36,784 nt of DNA from Actinomycetes bacterium (GTDB lineage Bacteria > Actinomycetota > Thermoleophilia > Gaiellales > Gaiellaceae). The stretch is taken from NCBI GenBank assembly GCA_025964535.1, contig JAOPYX010000314.1, positions 1 to 36,784 of the forward strand. The letters are read 5' to 3'. This document shows, one piece after another, positions 1 to 8,578 of the stretch (position 1 is the first letter of the stretch; the number at the start of each line of letters is the position of its first letter). The notes beneath the pieces were generated by a model. It worked only from the letters and a program-made list of their open reading frames with translations, searched no databases and was not told where the DNA came from. Made by a program: the position numbers and the translations under genes.

Positions 1-705
1 ATCTCGCTCGCGCTGATCGCGAAGCTCAAGGGCTACAAGCTCACGTGCGTGATGCCCGACAACGCGACGGAGGAGCGGCGGCGCCTGCTGCGGCTCTACG
101 GCGCGACGATCGTCGACTCGCCCGGCGACCAGGGATCGAACGGCGCCGTTCGCCTGGCGCTCGAAATGGCGGAGCAGGACCCGCGCTACTTCATGCCGTT
201 CCAGTACGCGAACCCGGCCAACCCGCGCGCCCACTACGAGGGCACCGGCGCCGAGATCGCCGAGGCGCTCGACCGCGTCGACGTGCTCGTTGCGGGTCTC
301 GGCACCGGCGGCACGCTGATGGGTACCGGCGAGCGCCTGCGCGAGAGCTTCCCCGACATCGTCGTCGCGGCGGCGGAGCCGCTGCCCGGCGACCCGGTGA
401 TGGGCCTACGCTCGCTCGACGACGGCTACGTGCCGCCGATCCTCGACGTCTCGAAGCTCGATCGCAAGGTGCTCGTCTCGAACGACGAGTCGATCGCGGC
501 GGTGCGTGCCCTGCTCGACTTGGAGGGCATCTTCGCCGGCGTCTCTGCCGGCGCGGTCGTGCACGTCGCTCGCAAGCTCGCCGAGGAGATTGACGAAGGC
601 GTCGTCGTCTGCGTGCTCGCGGACGGCGGCTGGAAGTACCTCTCCGCCGACTTCTGGGACGCCGACGACGTCACGGAGTCGATGGAACGCACCCTTTGGT
701 GGTAG
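1..705 (+). CDS. cysM: PLP-dependent cysteine synthase, CysM-like (5' truncated by window edge)
   Basis: Frame open from base 1 (ISLALIAKLKGYKLTCVMPDNATEERR...); GLGTGGTLMGTGERLRE, GIFAGVSAGAV, ADGGWKYLS motifs of the cysteine synthase family. Confidence 0.9.
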   Translation: MSLALIAKLKGYKLTCVMPDNATEERRRLLRLYGATIVDSPGDQGSNGAVRLALEMAEQDPRYFMPFQYANPANPRAHYEGTGAEIAEALDRVDVLVAGLGTGGTLMGTGERLRESFPDIVVAAAEPLPGDPVMGLRSLDDGYVPPILDVSKLDRKVLVSNDESIAAVRALLDLEGIFAGVSAGAVVHVARKLAEEIDEGVVVCVLADGGWKYLSADFWDADDVTESMERTLWW

Positions 706-1070
706 TGCCACAGGAGGTGCGCGCCGCGCTCGTCGCGCATGCGCAGGAGGAGGATCCGAACGAAGCCTGCGGCCTCGTCGTGCTGAAGGACGGCGTTGCC
801 GAGCGCTACGAACGCGGCCACAACGGCGCCGCGTCGCCGTACCGCTTCGAGCTCGAGGTCGCGCCCGAGCTGTGGTTCCTCGAGGACGACGGGTACGAGC
901 TCGCGGTGTTCCATTCGCACCTCTCCTCCCCGCCGCGGCCGTCGCGCACCGACGTCGAGAACATCGGCCTCTGGGAGGGCAAGCCCTACCTCATCTACTC
1001 GCTGCGCGAGGACGACCTCGCCGCCTGGACGATCCAGAGCGGCGAGATCGCCGAGCTCGAGCTCTCCTAG
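696..1070 (+). CDS. JAMM/MPN+ metallopeptidase (Mec-like, M67 family)
   Basis: HSHLSSPPRPSRTD matches the HxHx7SxxD JAMM motif; start ambiguous among TTG696, GTG699 and GTG705; overlaps cysM end. Confidence 0.85.
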   Translation: MVVVPQEVRAALVAHAQEEDPNEACGLVVLKDGVAERYERGHNGAASPYRFELEVAPELWFLEDDGYELAVFHSHLSSPPRPSRTDVENIGLWEGKPYLIYSLREDDLAAWTIQSGEIAELELS

Positions 1071-1435
1071 CTCGTAACGCGGAAGCTGCCCTTCATGCCG
1101 GCCGCGGCATGAGGGTCGCACTGATACGTGTACGTGCCGGGCTTCAGCGTCACGGTCCAGGACGTCTGGCTCGTCGTGCCCACTGCCGTCTTCTTGTTCA
1201 AGCCGGGGCCGATCAGATGGAAGTTGTGCACAGCCGACTTGTCCTGCACCTTCAGCGTGTAGGTGCCCGCCTTGATCGTCTTCAAGTCCTTGCCGGCGAG
1301 CTTGACCTCGATCGCGTAACCGGGGCCGACCTCGCCGGTGAGACCGGTGCTCTTTTCCGTGCCGGCGGTACCCACGGCGACCGCCGTGAGGGAGACGGCG
1401 AGGATCGCGAGCGGAAGCAGAAGGCGTCGCAGCAT
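1067..1435 (-). CDS. Secreted cupredoxin/plastocyanin-like protein
   Basis: Signal peptide MLRRLLLPLAILAVSLTAVAVG; HNF...YQCDPHAAAGMKG fits His-Cys-His-Met type 1 copper ligands. Confidence 0.8.
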   Translation of the reverse strand: MLRRLLLPLAILAVSLTAVAVGTAGTEKSTGLTGEVGPGYAIEVKLAGKDLKTIKAGTYTLKVQDKSAVHNFHLIGPGLNKKTAVGTTSQTSWTVTLKPGTYTYQCDPHAAAGMKGSFRVTS

Positions 1436-1516
1436 GAAATTCCTTTCGGGCGGTTTCACGGTCGCCCGGTACTACGCGACGCCTTTCACTCCGGTTTGAT
1501 TGCCGAGGCCGCCCTA

Positions 1517-1879
1517 CTACGAGACGGTGAACGAGCCCTTCATGAAGCTCGCGTGCGGATCGCAGACGTACTTGTAGGTGCCCTTCTTCAGCGTCACCTT
1601 CCACGTCGTCGTGCCCTTGCCCGACACGGAGGTGGTCTTGTTGACCCCGGGGCCCGTGAGGCGGAAATTGTGATCGCCGGCCTTGTCCTGCACGGTGATC
1701 GTGTACGTGCCGGCCTTCAGCTTCGTCACCTTCTTCCCGCCCTGCGTCAACGAGATGTTGAGCGGGTCGGAGACCGAGGCGACGAGCTTCGGCGTCGCAG
1801 CGCCCGCGCCGGTCGCGCCGACAAGAGCGGTGGCGAGCGCAGCAAGTCCTGCGGCCGCAAGTAGGCGTGTGCGGTTCAT
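1517..1879 (-). CDS. Secreted cupredoxin/plastocyanin-like protein (paralog of neighbour)
   Basis: Signal peptide; DHNFRLTGPGVNKTT...YKYVCDPHASFMKGSF. Confidence 0.82.
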   Translation of the reverse strand: MNRTRLLAAAGLAALATALVGATGAGAATPKLVASVSDPLNISLTQGGKKVTKLKAGTYTITVQDKAGDHNFRLTGPGVNKTTSVSGKGTTTWKVTLKKGTYKYVCDPHASFMKGSFTVS

Positions 1880-1915
1880 CGTGCTCCTTCGTCGTTCGGG
1901 AATGTCAGGACTCGC

Positions 1916-1954
1916 TGTCAGACCTCGATGTCAAACCTCGATGTCAAACCTCGG
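1916..1954. repeat. Three tandem copies of a 13-bp unit (TGTCARACCTCGA)
   Basis: tgtcagacctcga/tgtcaaacctcga/tgtcaaacctcgg read directly; upstream of the 1517..1879 cupredoxin. Confidence 0.9.
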
Positions 1955-2003
1955 GCCAGCGTAGTCCCGGGTCTTGGGCCGACCGAGCCGGAACCCGACG
2001 CGG

Positions 2004-3326
2004 TTACTCGAGCTCGTCGTCGCCGAACGGATCGTCCTCCGGGCGCCGCGCCGACGGCCGCTCGTGGAACGTGACACCGATCTTCTCGATGCGGTTGCCC
2101 TCGACCTCGAGCACGTCGAAGCGCACCCCGTTCCACGAGACGTCGTCGCCCGGCTCGGGCGCCCGCCCGAGCTGACCGAAGACGTAGCCGCCGACGGTGT
2201 GGAAATCCTCTTCTGGCAGCGCAGTGCCGAAGCGCTCGTTGAACTCGTCGATCGGGAACATGCCGGGAATGCGGTAGGTGTCCTCGTCGATCTGCTCGAT
2301 CTGCACCTCGGCGATATCGAACTCGTCCTCGATCTCGCCGACGATCTCCTCGAGCAGATCCTCGAGCGTGAGGATGCCGGCCGTGCCGCCGTACTCGTCG
2401 ACCACGATCGCGAAGTGCGTGCTCGTCCGCCGGAACTCGTGCAGAAGCGAGGCCAGGTCTTTCGTCTCGGGGACAATGTGCGCCGGCCGAAGCAGCTCCG
2501 CGAGCCGCACGTCGGGAAGACCCTTCGTATACATCGCGGAGAAGAGATCGCGCACGTGCAGGATCCCGGCCACGTCGTCGAGCGTCTCGCGGTACACGGG
2601 ATAGCGCGTATACGGCGAATCGATCACCGCCGCGAGAGCCTCCTCCGGGGGCAGCAAGATGGAGATCGCCACGACTTCCGGCCGCGGCACCATCACGTCG
2701 GCCGCATCCTTGTCGGCAAAGTCGAAGACCTTCTCGATCATGCCGCGCTCCTCTTGCTCGATCTCACCCTGCTCCGTGGCACGGGTGAGCAGCATGCGGA
2801 GCTCGGCCTCGGACATCGCGTCGACCTCGGCGCCGGGAGGCTCGAGGCCGAACGTCTTGAGCACGAACTCGGTGGAGCGCATGAGCACCCAGACGAGCGG
2901 TGCGAACGTCGTGAAGAACGCACGCACCGGAGCCGCTACCGCGAGCGCCGTGCCCTCGGAGTGCCCGAGCGCGATGCCCTTCGGGACGAGCTCGCCGATC
3001 ACGACGTGCACGAACGTGAGCAACAGGTACGCGAGCGCGATCGCGAGAAACGACGCCATCCAGGGCTCGAAAGCGTGGGCGAGCGCAGTCTCGCCGAGTG
3101 CGCCGATGGCGAGCGATGTGAGCGTGACACCGAGCTGCATGGCGGCGATGAACCGCGGCGGGTTGCTCGTGATGCGCAGGACATCGCGCGCGCGCCGGTT
3201 GCCCTGATGGTGTAGCTCGATGATCCGTGTGCGCCTGGCCGTCACGAGCCCGTACTCGGCCGCGACGAAGAACGCGTTGAGCAGGATCAGGACTGCAACG
3301 CCGACGAGCTCGTAGAGAAGTGTCAC
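2004..3326 (-). CDS. Hemolysin-family CNNM (DUF21) transmembrane protein with CBS pair and CorC_HlyC domain
   Basis: N-terminal membrane segment [36 protein letters not shown] region ([46 protein letters not shown]). Confidence 0.92.
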   Translation of the reverse strand: MTLLYELVGVAVLILLNAFFVAAEYGLVTARRTRIIELHHQGNRRARDVLRITSNPPRFIAAMQLGVTLTSLAIGALGETALAHAFEPWMASFLAIALAYLLLTFVHVVIGELVPKGIALGHSEGTALAVAAPVRAFFTTFAPLVWVLMRSTEFVLKTFGLEPPGAEVDAMSEAELRMLLTRATEQGEIEQEERGMIEKVFDFADKDAADVMVPRPEVVAISILLPPEEALAAVIDSPYTRYPVYRETLDDVAGILHVRDLFSAMYTKGLPDVRLAELLRPAHIVPETKDLASLLHEFRRTSTHFAIVVDEYGGTAGILTLEDLLEEIVGEIEDEFDIAEVQIEQIDEDTYRIPGMFPIDEFNERFGTALPEEDFHTVGGYVFGQLGRAPEPGDDVSWNGVRFDVLEVEGNRIEKIGVTFHERPSARRPEDDPFGDDELE

Positions 3327-3350
3327 GCCCCTTCTCCAGGGGCGTCGGTA

Positions 3351-4337
3351 CTAGGCGGTATCTCGTCCACCAGGCTGCGGCGCAGTATAGGTCACGGCCC
3401 GGTCGTCCTCGGTGCGCGCCGCCCGCCCGAGCACGACCAGCCTCTCCAGGTGTGACAGCGTCTCCGCAACGGCGAAGCGCCGCTGAATCGGTTCGAGCTC
3501 CCGGCCGAAGAGCGCATGCGAGATCTCGTAGCCGCTGCGCGGCTGCTCGTCGAGCGCCGCCTCGGTGCGGTCGAGGCGCTCGTCGTGGTGCGCGACGATC
3601 GCGAGCGCCCGGGCGGCGGGCTCGTGGACTGTCGCACCGTGCCCGCCGTACGACACGCGCGGGTCGAGCTCGGCGACGCGGTGGAGCGAGTCGAGATAGT
3701 CGCCAAGCGGATCGGGCCGGCTTTCCGGGTAGAGCCCGACGGCGGGGGTGATCGGCGTGAGGATCGAATCGCCCGCGATGAGCACGCCGTCGCGGTGAAG
3801 GCACAGGTGCCCGTCCGCGTGCCCGGGTGTCGCGAGCACATGCCAGCCGTCGATCTCGTCGCCGGGGTCGACGAGCGTCGGGTTCCAGACGAAGCGAACG
3901 AAATCCGCAAAGACGTGACCTGACTCGATCATCTCCTGCGCGCGCGCGGGCGGCACGCCGTTGCGCACGAACCACTCGGCGATCCGCTCCGGCCAGTGGT
4001 CGGAGCCCCAGACGCGCTCGCACTGGGCGTAGTCGAGGCGCCCCTGGAAGACGGGCGCCCCCGTCGCGCGCGCGGCCGCCTCGGCGCCGCCGACGTGGTC
4101 GGGGTGCATGTGGGTGATGAAGATCCGGACGACAGGCCCGTCGACCTGGGCGAGGATCTCCTCCCAGGGCGTCTCCATCAGCCCGAGCCCGGTGTCGACG
4201 AGCGTCCAGCCGTCCTCGCCGCGCAGGAAATAGCAGTGGACGTGCATCGGGCCGCTCGGCAGCGACAGGGTCAGCCGCAGGATTCCCGGTTCGACCTCCG
4301 TGGGCGTTGAGAACGTATGTTCGATAGCATGGGCCAT
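3351..4337 (-). CDS. MBL-fold metallo-hydrolase
   Basis: THMHPDHVGG, LATPGHADGHLCL, LIAGDSI; start MAHAIEH at 4337. Confidence 0.88.
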   Translation of the reverse strand: MAHAIEHTFSTPTEVEPGILRLTLSLPSGPMHVHCYFLRGEDGWTLVDTGLGLMETPWEEILAQVDGPVVRIFITHMHPDHVGGAEAAARATGAPVFQGRLDYAQCERVWGSDHWPERIAEWFVRNGVPPARAQEMIESGHVFADFVRFVWNPTLVDPGDEIDGWHVLATPGHADGHLCLHRDGVLIAGDSILTPITPAVGLYPESRPDPLGDYLDSLHRVAELDPRVSYGGHGATVHEPAARALAIVAHHDERLDRTEAALDEQPRSGYEISHALFGRELEPIQRRFAVAETLSHLERLVVLGRAARTEDDRAVTYTAPQPGGRDTA

Positions 4338-5241
4338 GAGGCAGATGAACGTCGAGTATCGCGAAGAGCCGTGCCGCTCTGCGCTGAACCGGGTGCAGGG
4401 CATGGGGTTCGCCTGGTCGCTGAACCCGTACATGGGCTGCGTCCACCGGTGCACATTCTGTTACGTGCGTGCCTTCGAGCAACGCGCCGAGCGGCCCGCG
4501 GACGACCGGTACGGGACGAGCATCAGGGTGAAGACGAACGTCGCGGAGGTCCTGCGCCGCGAGCTCGCGCGGCCCTCGTGGCAGCGTGAAGACGTCGCCA
4601 TCGGCGCGGCGACCGATCCGTACCAGCCCGCCGAGGGCCGCTACCGCCTCACGCGGGCATGCATCGAGGTGCTCGGCGATGCCGCGACCCCGATCCGGCT
4701 GCTGACGCGCGGGCCGATGATCGTGCGCGACATCGACGTGCTCGCGGCCGCAGCGCTGCGGGCCAAGGTGCGGATCATGTTCTCGATCCCGACGATCGAT
4801 CCGGAGATCTGGCGCCGAACCGAGCCGGGGACCGCCCCACCCCACCAGCGCCTGCGCGCACTCACGCAACTCGTCGAGGCGGGCATCGAGGTCAGCGTCG
4901 GCATGGCGCCGATCCTGCCGGGAATCAGCGACAAGCCCGAGCTGCTCGCCGACGTGGTCCGGGCGGCGCGCGAGGCGGGCGCGACGGGCATCTGGGCGAA
5001 CCTGCTCTACCTGCGATCGGGCACGAAGGAGCACTTTCTCGCAGCGCTCGAGCGCGACTGGCCCGAGCTCCTGCCCGACTACGAGCAGCGCTACGCGCGC
5101 CGCGCATACCTCTCGTCCGCCGAAACGGCGCCGTTGCGCGACCACGTTCGCGAGCTCGCCCGCACCCACGGAATCCGCGACAGGCGACGATTCAAGCTCG
5201 AGCCGCCGGAGGATCCAGAGCAGCTGCAGCTCGGATTCTGA
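4336..5241 (+). CDS. Radical SAM protein, Rv2578c/SplB-like
   Basis: NPYMGCVHRCTFCYVRAF (CxxxCxxC), AIGAATDPYQPAEGRYRLTR; start ATG4336 or ATG4345. Confidence 0.9.
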   Translation: MRQMNVEYREEPCRSALNRVQGMGFAWSLNPYMGCVHRCTFCYVRAFEQRAERPADDRYGTSIRVKTNVAEVLRRELARPSWQREDVAIGAATDPYQPAEGRYRLTRACIEVLGDAATPIRLLTRGPMIVRDIDVLAAAALRAKVRIMFSIPTIDPEIWRRTEPGTAPPHQRLRALTQLVEAGIEVSVGMAPILPGISDKPELLADVVRAAREAGATGIWANLLYLRSGTKEHFLAALERDWPELLPDYEQRYARRAYLSSAETAPLRDHVRELARTHGIRDRRRFKLEPPEDPEQLQLGF

Positions 5242-5254
5242 GCTCGACCGGTAC

Positions 5255-5281
5255 TTGACTTCCGACGCTGGGCCATAGAAT
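5255..5281 (+). promoter_or_regulatory. Candidate promoter TTGACT-N15-TAGAAT
   Basis: -35 5255-5260, -10 5276-5281; GTG start at 5290. Confidence 0.45.
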
Positions 5282-5289
5282 CGCGGACT

Positions 5290-5916
5290 GTGTCTACCAA
5301 CGAGATCACCTGTCTGATAGTCGACGACCACGAAGTCGTGCGGGAGGGCCTGCGCCTGTCGCTCTCGCGGGCGCCGCACATCCGCGTCATCGGCGAGGCA
5401 GCCGACGGCGAGAGCGCGATTGCGCTCGCCGAGCGCCGCCGCCCGAACGTCGTGATCATGGACGTGCGGATGCCCGGCATGGACGGGCTCGAGGCGACGA
5501 AGATCCTCACGGAGAAGGTGCCGGACACCGCGGTGCTGATCTTCACGGCGTACAGTGAGCGCAGCCTGCTCAGCCGCGGCCTCGAGTCGGGCGCGAAGGG
5601 ATACATCCTCAAGGAAGCGCCGCACCAGACGCTCCTGCGCGCGATCGAGAAGGTCGCGGGCGGCGAGGGGTACGTCGACCCCGCGCTCATGCCGGCGTTC
5701 CTCACCGGCAAGGACAAGGACGACATGCTCACCGGCCGCGAGCGGGAGATCCTCCAGCTGCTCGCCGACGGGATGTCGAACGCCGACGTCGCGGCGAAGC
5801 TCTTCATCAGCCAGGAGACGGTGAAGAGCCACGTCCGGCACATCCTCGCGAAGCTCGAGGCCGACACGCGGACGCACGCGGTCGCGATTGCGCTGCGCGA
5901 GGCGATCATCGATTAG
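5290..5916 (+). CDS. NarL/FixJ-family response regulator
   Basis: Receiver (DDHEVVREGL, VVIMDVRMPGMDG, YILKEA) plus LuxR HTH (LTGREREILQLLADGMSNADVAAKLFISQETVKSHVRHIL). Confidence 0.95.
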   Translation: MSTNEITCLIVDDHEVVREGLRLSLSRAPHIRVIGEAADGESAIALAERRRPNVVIMDVRMPGMDGLEATKILTEKVPDTAVLIFTAYSERSLLSRGLESGAKGYILKEAPHQTLLRAIEKVAGGEGYVDPALMPAFLTGKDKDDMLTGREREILQLLADGMSNADVAAKLFISQETVKSHVRHILAKLEADTRTHAVAIALREAIID

Positions 5917-5930
5917 GGCGTAGGCGTCAG

Positions 5931-6581
5931 TTGAGCGACGAGCCTTCGCCGCGCGACGAGACCGAGCAGGTTCTCGCGGCCGAGCAGGACGAACGGCGGC
6001 GCATTGCGCTGTTCCTCCACGACGGGCCGGTGCAGTCGCTCGCCGGCGTCGCGCTGATGCTCGACGCGGCGCTCGACTTCATGCGCCGTGGAAAGACGGA
6101 GCAGGCCGGCGAGGTGCTCGAGAAGGCGATGTCGCGCACCCGGCTGACGATCGGCGAGCTGCGCGACCTCTCCTTCAATCTCGAGCCCGTCGTGCTGCGC
6201 GACCACGGCCTGGCGATGGCGGTGAACGCGCTGGCGCAGGATCGCGGCTCCGAGCACGGCATGAAGATCGAGGTCGACGTCGTCGCCGCCGAGTCGCTCG
6301 GCGAGCGCTCCCAGGCGGCGCTGTACCAGATCGTGCGCGAGGCGTTCGAGGGTGCGATCCGCCGCGGGCCTCCCAAGAACGTCTCCGTCCGCGTCGTCGC
6401 GACCGCCGACGGCACGCTCGAGGTGACCATCCACGACGACGCGCCGGGCGAACGCCGCAAGCGCTCGCTCGAGGTGCTCGAAGAGCGGGCCCGCACACTG
6501 CACGCAGCGTTGTCGGTCGAGCAGGCCGACGACGGGACGACGATGCGACTCGTCCTTCCGACCTACGCCGGCTCGGAGTAA
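5931..6581 (+). CDS. HisKA_3-type sensor kinase-like protein with degenerate ATPase domain
   Basis: ERRRIALFLHDGPVQSLAGV dimerisation/phosphoacceptor motif; TTG start; follows the response regulator. Confidence 0.8.
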   Translation: MSDEPSPRDETEQVLAAEQDERRRIALFLHDGPVQSLAGVALMLDAALDFMRRGKTEQAGEVLEKAMSRTRLTIGELRDLSFNLEPVVLRDHGLAMAVNALAQDRGSEHGMKIEVDVVAAESLGERSQAALYQIVREAFEGAIRRGPPKNVSVRVVATADGTLEVTIHDDAPGERRKRSLEVLEERARTLHAALSVEQADDGTTMRLVLPTYAGSE

Positions 6582-6594
6582 GCTCCCCGCCGAC

Positions 6595-6777
6595 ATGGCC
6601 GACGGTCACCTGCTCTTCGTCTGGACGACGTCCGGCTACGAGCTCCGCGAGCAGGACGGCGAAGTACCCGCCGTCGGCTCCGAGGTCGAGACGGACGGCC
6701 GGACGCTGCTCGTCACGAAGGTCGGCCCCTCGCCGCTGCCACACGACGCGCGGCCGTGCGCGTACCTCGGCCGCTGA
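6595..6777 (+). CDS. Small hypothetical protein (60 aa)
   Basis: ATG ORF filling the gap between the kinase and a convergent gene. Confidence 0.6.
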   Translation: MADGHLLFVWTTSGYELREQDGEVPAVGSEVETDGRTLLVTKVGPSPLPHDARPCAYLGR

Positions 6778-6781
6778 CGCG

Positions 6782-7816
6782 TTACCCCGCGAGCTCTTCC
6801 GCTGCCGCAAGGCCGAGCACGAGCGCCTGTGCGAGGCCGCTCGCGTAGCCACCAGTGGCGACGCCGCCCGCATCCACACCGGCTGCATAGAGTCCGGGGA
6901 TCGGTCGGTCGTCCTCCGCGAGCACGCGCGCGCACGTGTCGACTCGCAGCCCGCCCATCGTGTGCGTCACCGCCGCCGCCACGTGCACGGCGGTGCGCGC
7001 GCCGGGCGGCGTCTCGAACGGGAGCGCCGCCGCGTCGACGACCGTGCCGCCGACGGCGCGTGCCGCGTCGACGCGCTCCTGCGCGTGCGCGAGACCGGCG
7101 TCGTCGAGCACGAACCACGCCGTCGGGCCGATCCTCTGTGCGAGGTCGCTCTCGTGCCAGGCGACGCCGGCCGGCGTGATCTCCCTTCCGTCGTCGGTGA
7201 AGATGCGCGCCCACCGGCCGTAGAGCTGCGACAGCGGCACGAAGTCCTCCTCGCGGATGTGCGCGGGCGGCGCAGGCATGACGCGCCCGTAGAACTCCGC
7301 CATGCCGTCGGTCAAGCCGGCACCGCGCGCAGCGGCGTAGTCGAGACCGGCGCCGTCGCTCCAGGGATTCGCCCGCAGCAGCAGGCCGCGCTCCTCCGCC
7401 AGCCGCCGCGGGAAGCCGCCGGTTGCGAGCACGAGCGGGGCCTCCGCGTCTTCCGGTAGCGGCGTTTCGAGCTCCACGTCGCGTGCGAGCACTTGCGTCA
7501 ACGCGTGCGGGTCGAACCGTTTCCCGGTCGTCCGCGGGTTTTCCGTGTCCTCCCACACCGGCTGGGCGCCGAGGGAGACGAGCCAGGCGAGCGCGTCGTC
7601 GAGCCGTTCCCAGATCAGCCTCTGCAGCTCCTCGTCACCCGCCGGGCACTCTGCGCGGAAGTCCTCCCACTCGAGGTGACGCCAGACGACGCAGCTCGAC
7701 AGCAGCATCGAGCCGCCGGGCCGCGTTCCCTTCTCGATCAGGCGCGGGCGTAGGCCGAGCTCGCGCGCCCGCGCAGCGCAGACGAGCCCGGCCATGCCGG
7801 CACCTGCGATCAGCAT
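6782..7816 (-). CDS. FAD-dependent oxidoreductase (flavocytochrome/ketosteroid dehydrogenase-like)
   Basis: MLIAGAGMAGLVCAARARELGLRPRLIEKG dinucleotide-binding motif; C-terminal TMGGLRVDTCARVL...GLYAAGVDAGGVATGGYASG. Confidence 0.88.
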   Translation of the reverse strand: MLIAGAGMAGLVCAARARELGLRPRLIEKGTRPGGSMLLSSCVVWRHLEWEDFRAECPAGDEELQRLIWERLDDALAWLVSLGAQPVWEDTENPRTTGKRFDPHALTQVLARDVELETPLPEDAEAPLVLATGGFPRRLAEERGLLLRANPWSDGAGLDYAAARGAGLTDGMAEFYGRVMPAPPAHIREEDFVPLSQLYGRWARIFTDDGREITPAGVAWHESDLAQRIGPTAWFVLDDAGLAHAQERVDAARAVGGTVVDAAALPFETPPGARTAVHVAAAVTHTMGGLRVDTCARVLAEDDRPIPGLYAAGVDAGGVATGGYASGLAQALVLGLAAAEELAG

Positions 7817-7828
7817 TGCGCAGTCGGC

Positions 7829-8530
7829 CTACGTCAGCGAGAACGTCGGCTTGTGCTCGACGTACTCCACGCGCACCTGTTCGGGGCCGCGAAGGAACAC
7901 GGCATACGTGTTGGCGGCGTCGACGACGTCGTCGATCTCGACTCCGAGGTCGTTCGCTGCCGCGATGTGCTCGTGGGCGGAGTCGACGAGGACGGCCAGG
8001 TGGTTGAGCAGCGGCTTCCCGGGCGCGCCCGGCTTTCCGGGCTGGAACTCGACCCAGGCTCCGCCGACCTCGACGCGCGGACATCCGGACGGCCCCGGTG
8101 CGGCGGGCGCAAACCCGAGCGAGCCGTACTCCGCGGAGGTCTCCTCCGGGTTCGCGGAGAGCAGCGCGACGTGGTCGAGGTCGTACTCGACATCGGTGAC
8201 CGCCTCGACGAGCCCGAGGCGCACGCCTTCGGTGAGCTCGAAGTAGGCCTCGCCCTCGCGCGGCCGATCCAGCTCGAGGCTCGCAGGGAGCCGGTCGAGG
8301 GCGGCGGCGAGATCGGACACGCGGAAGGCCACGTGGCCGAGCGCCCCGCGCTCGCGCGGGCCCTCCGCATCGAACAGCGTGATCTTGCCGCGGCGGGCGT
8401 TCGAGCCGAGGAGCGTGAAGCGCTCGGTCTGGTCGATGACGTGCAGGCCCAGGTACGCCGTGACGAAATCCGCGATTGCGCTGCGGTCGGCGACCCAGTA
8501 GGCGACGTGGTCCAGCTTCGTCGGATTCAT
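7829..8530 (-). CDS. VOC-family (glyoxalase/dioxygenase fold) protein
   Basis: KLDHVAYWVAD, GHVAFRVSDL, LDHVALLSANPEE, LNHLAVLVDSAHEH repeats. Confidence 0.85.
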   Translation of the reverse strand: MNPTKLDHVAYWVADRSAIADFVTAYLGLHVIDQTERFTLLGSNARRGKITLFDAEGPRERGALGHVAFRVSDLAAALDRLPASLELDRPREGEAYFELTEGVRLGLVEAVTDVEYDLDHVALLSANPEETSAEYGSLGFAPAAPGPSGCPRVEVGGAWVEFQPGKPGAPGKPLLNHLAVLVDSAHEHIAAANDLGVEIDDVVDAANTYAVFLRGPEQVRVEYVEHKPTFSLT

Positions 8531-8578
8531 GGCCTCGACGTTACCCGCATGACACCTGGTTACGCGTCGCTTCTTTGG

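Noticed and set aside
426-1604. 392-aa minus-strand ORF spanning cysM/JAMM/cupredoxin
   Set aside because: Out of frame with three supported genes; no domain signature.
2764-5877. 1037-aa minus-strand ORF
   Set aside because: Runs antisense/out of frame through well-supported genes (CNNM, MBL, radical SAM, regulator); Arg/Ala-rich composition typical of high-GC shadow ORFs.
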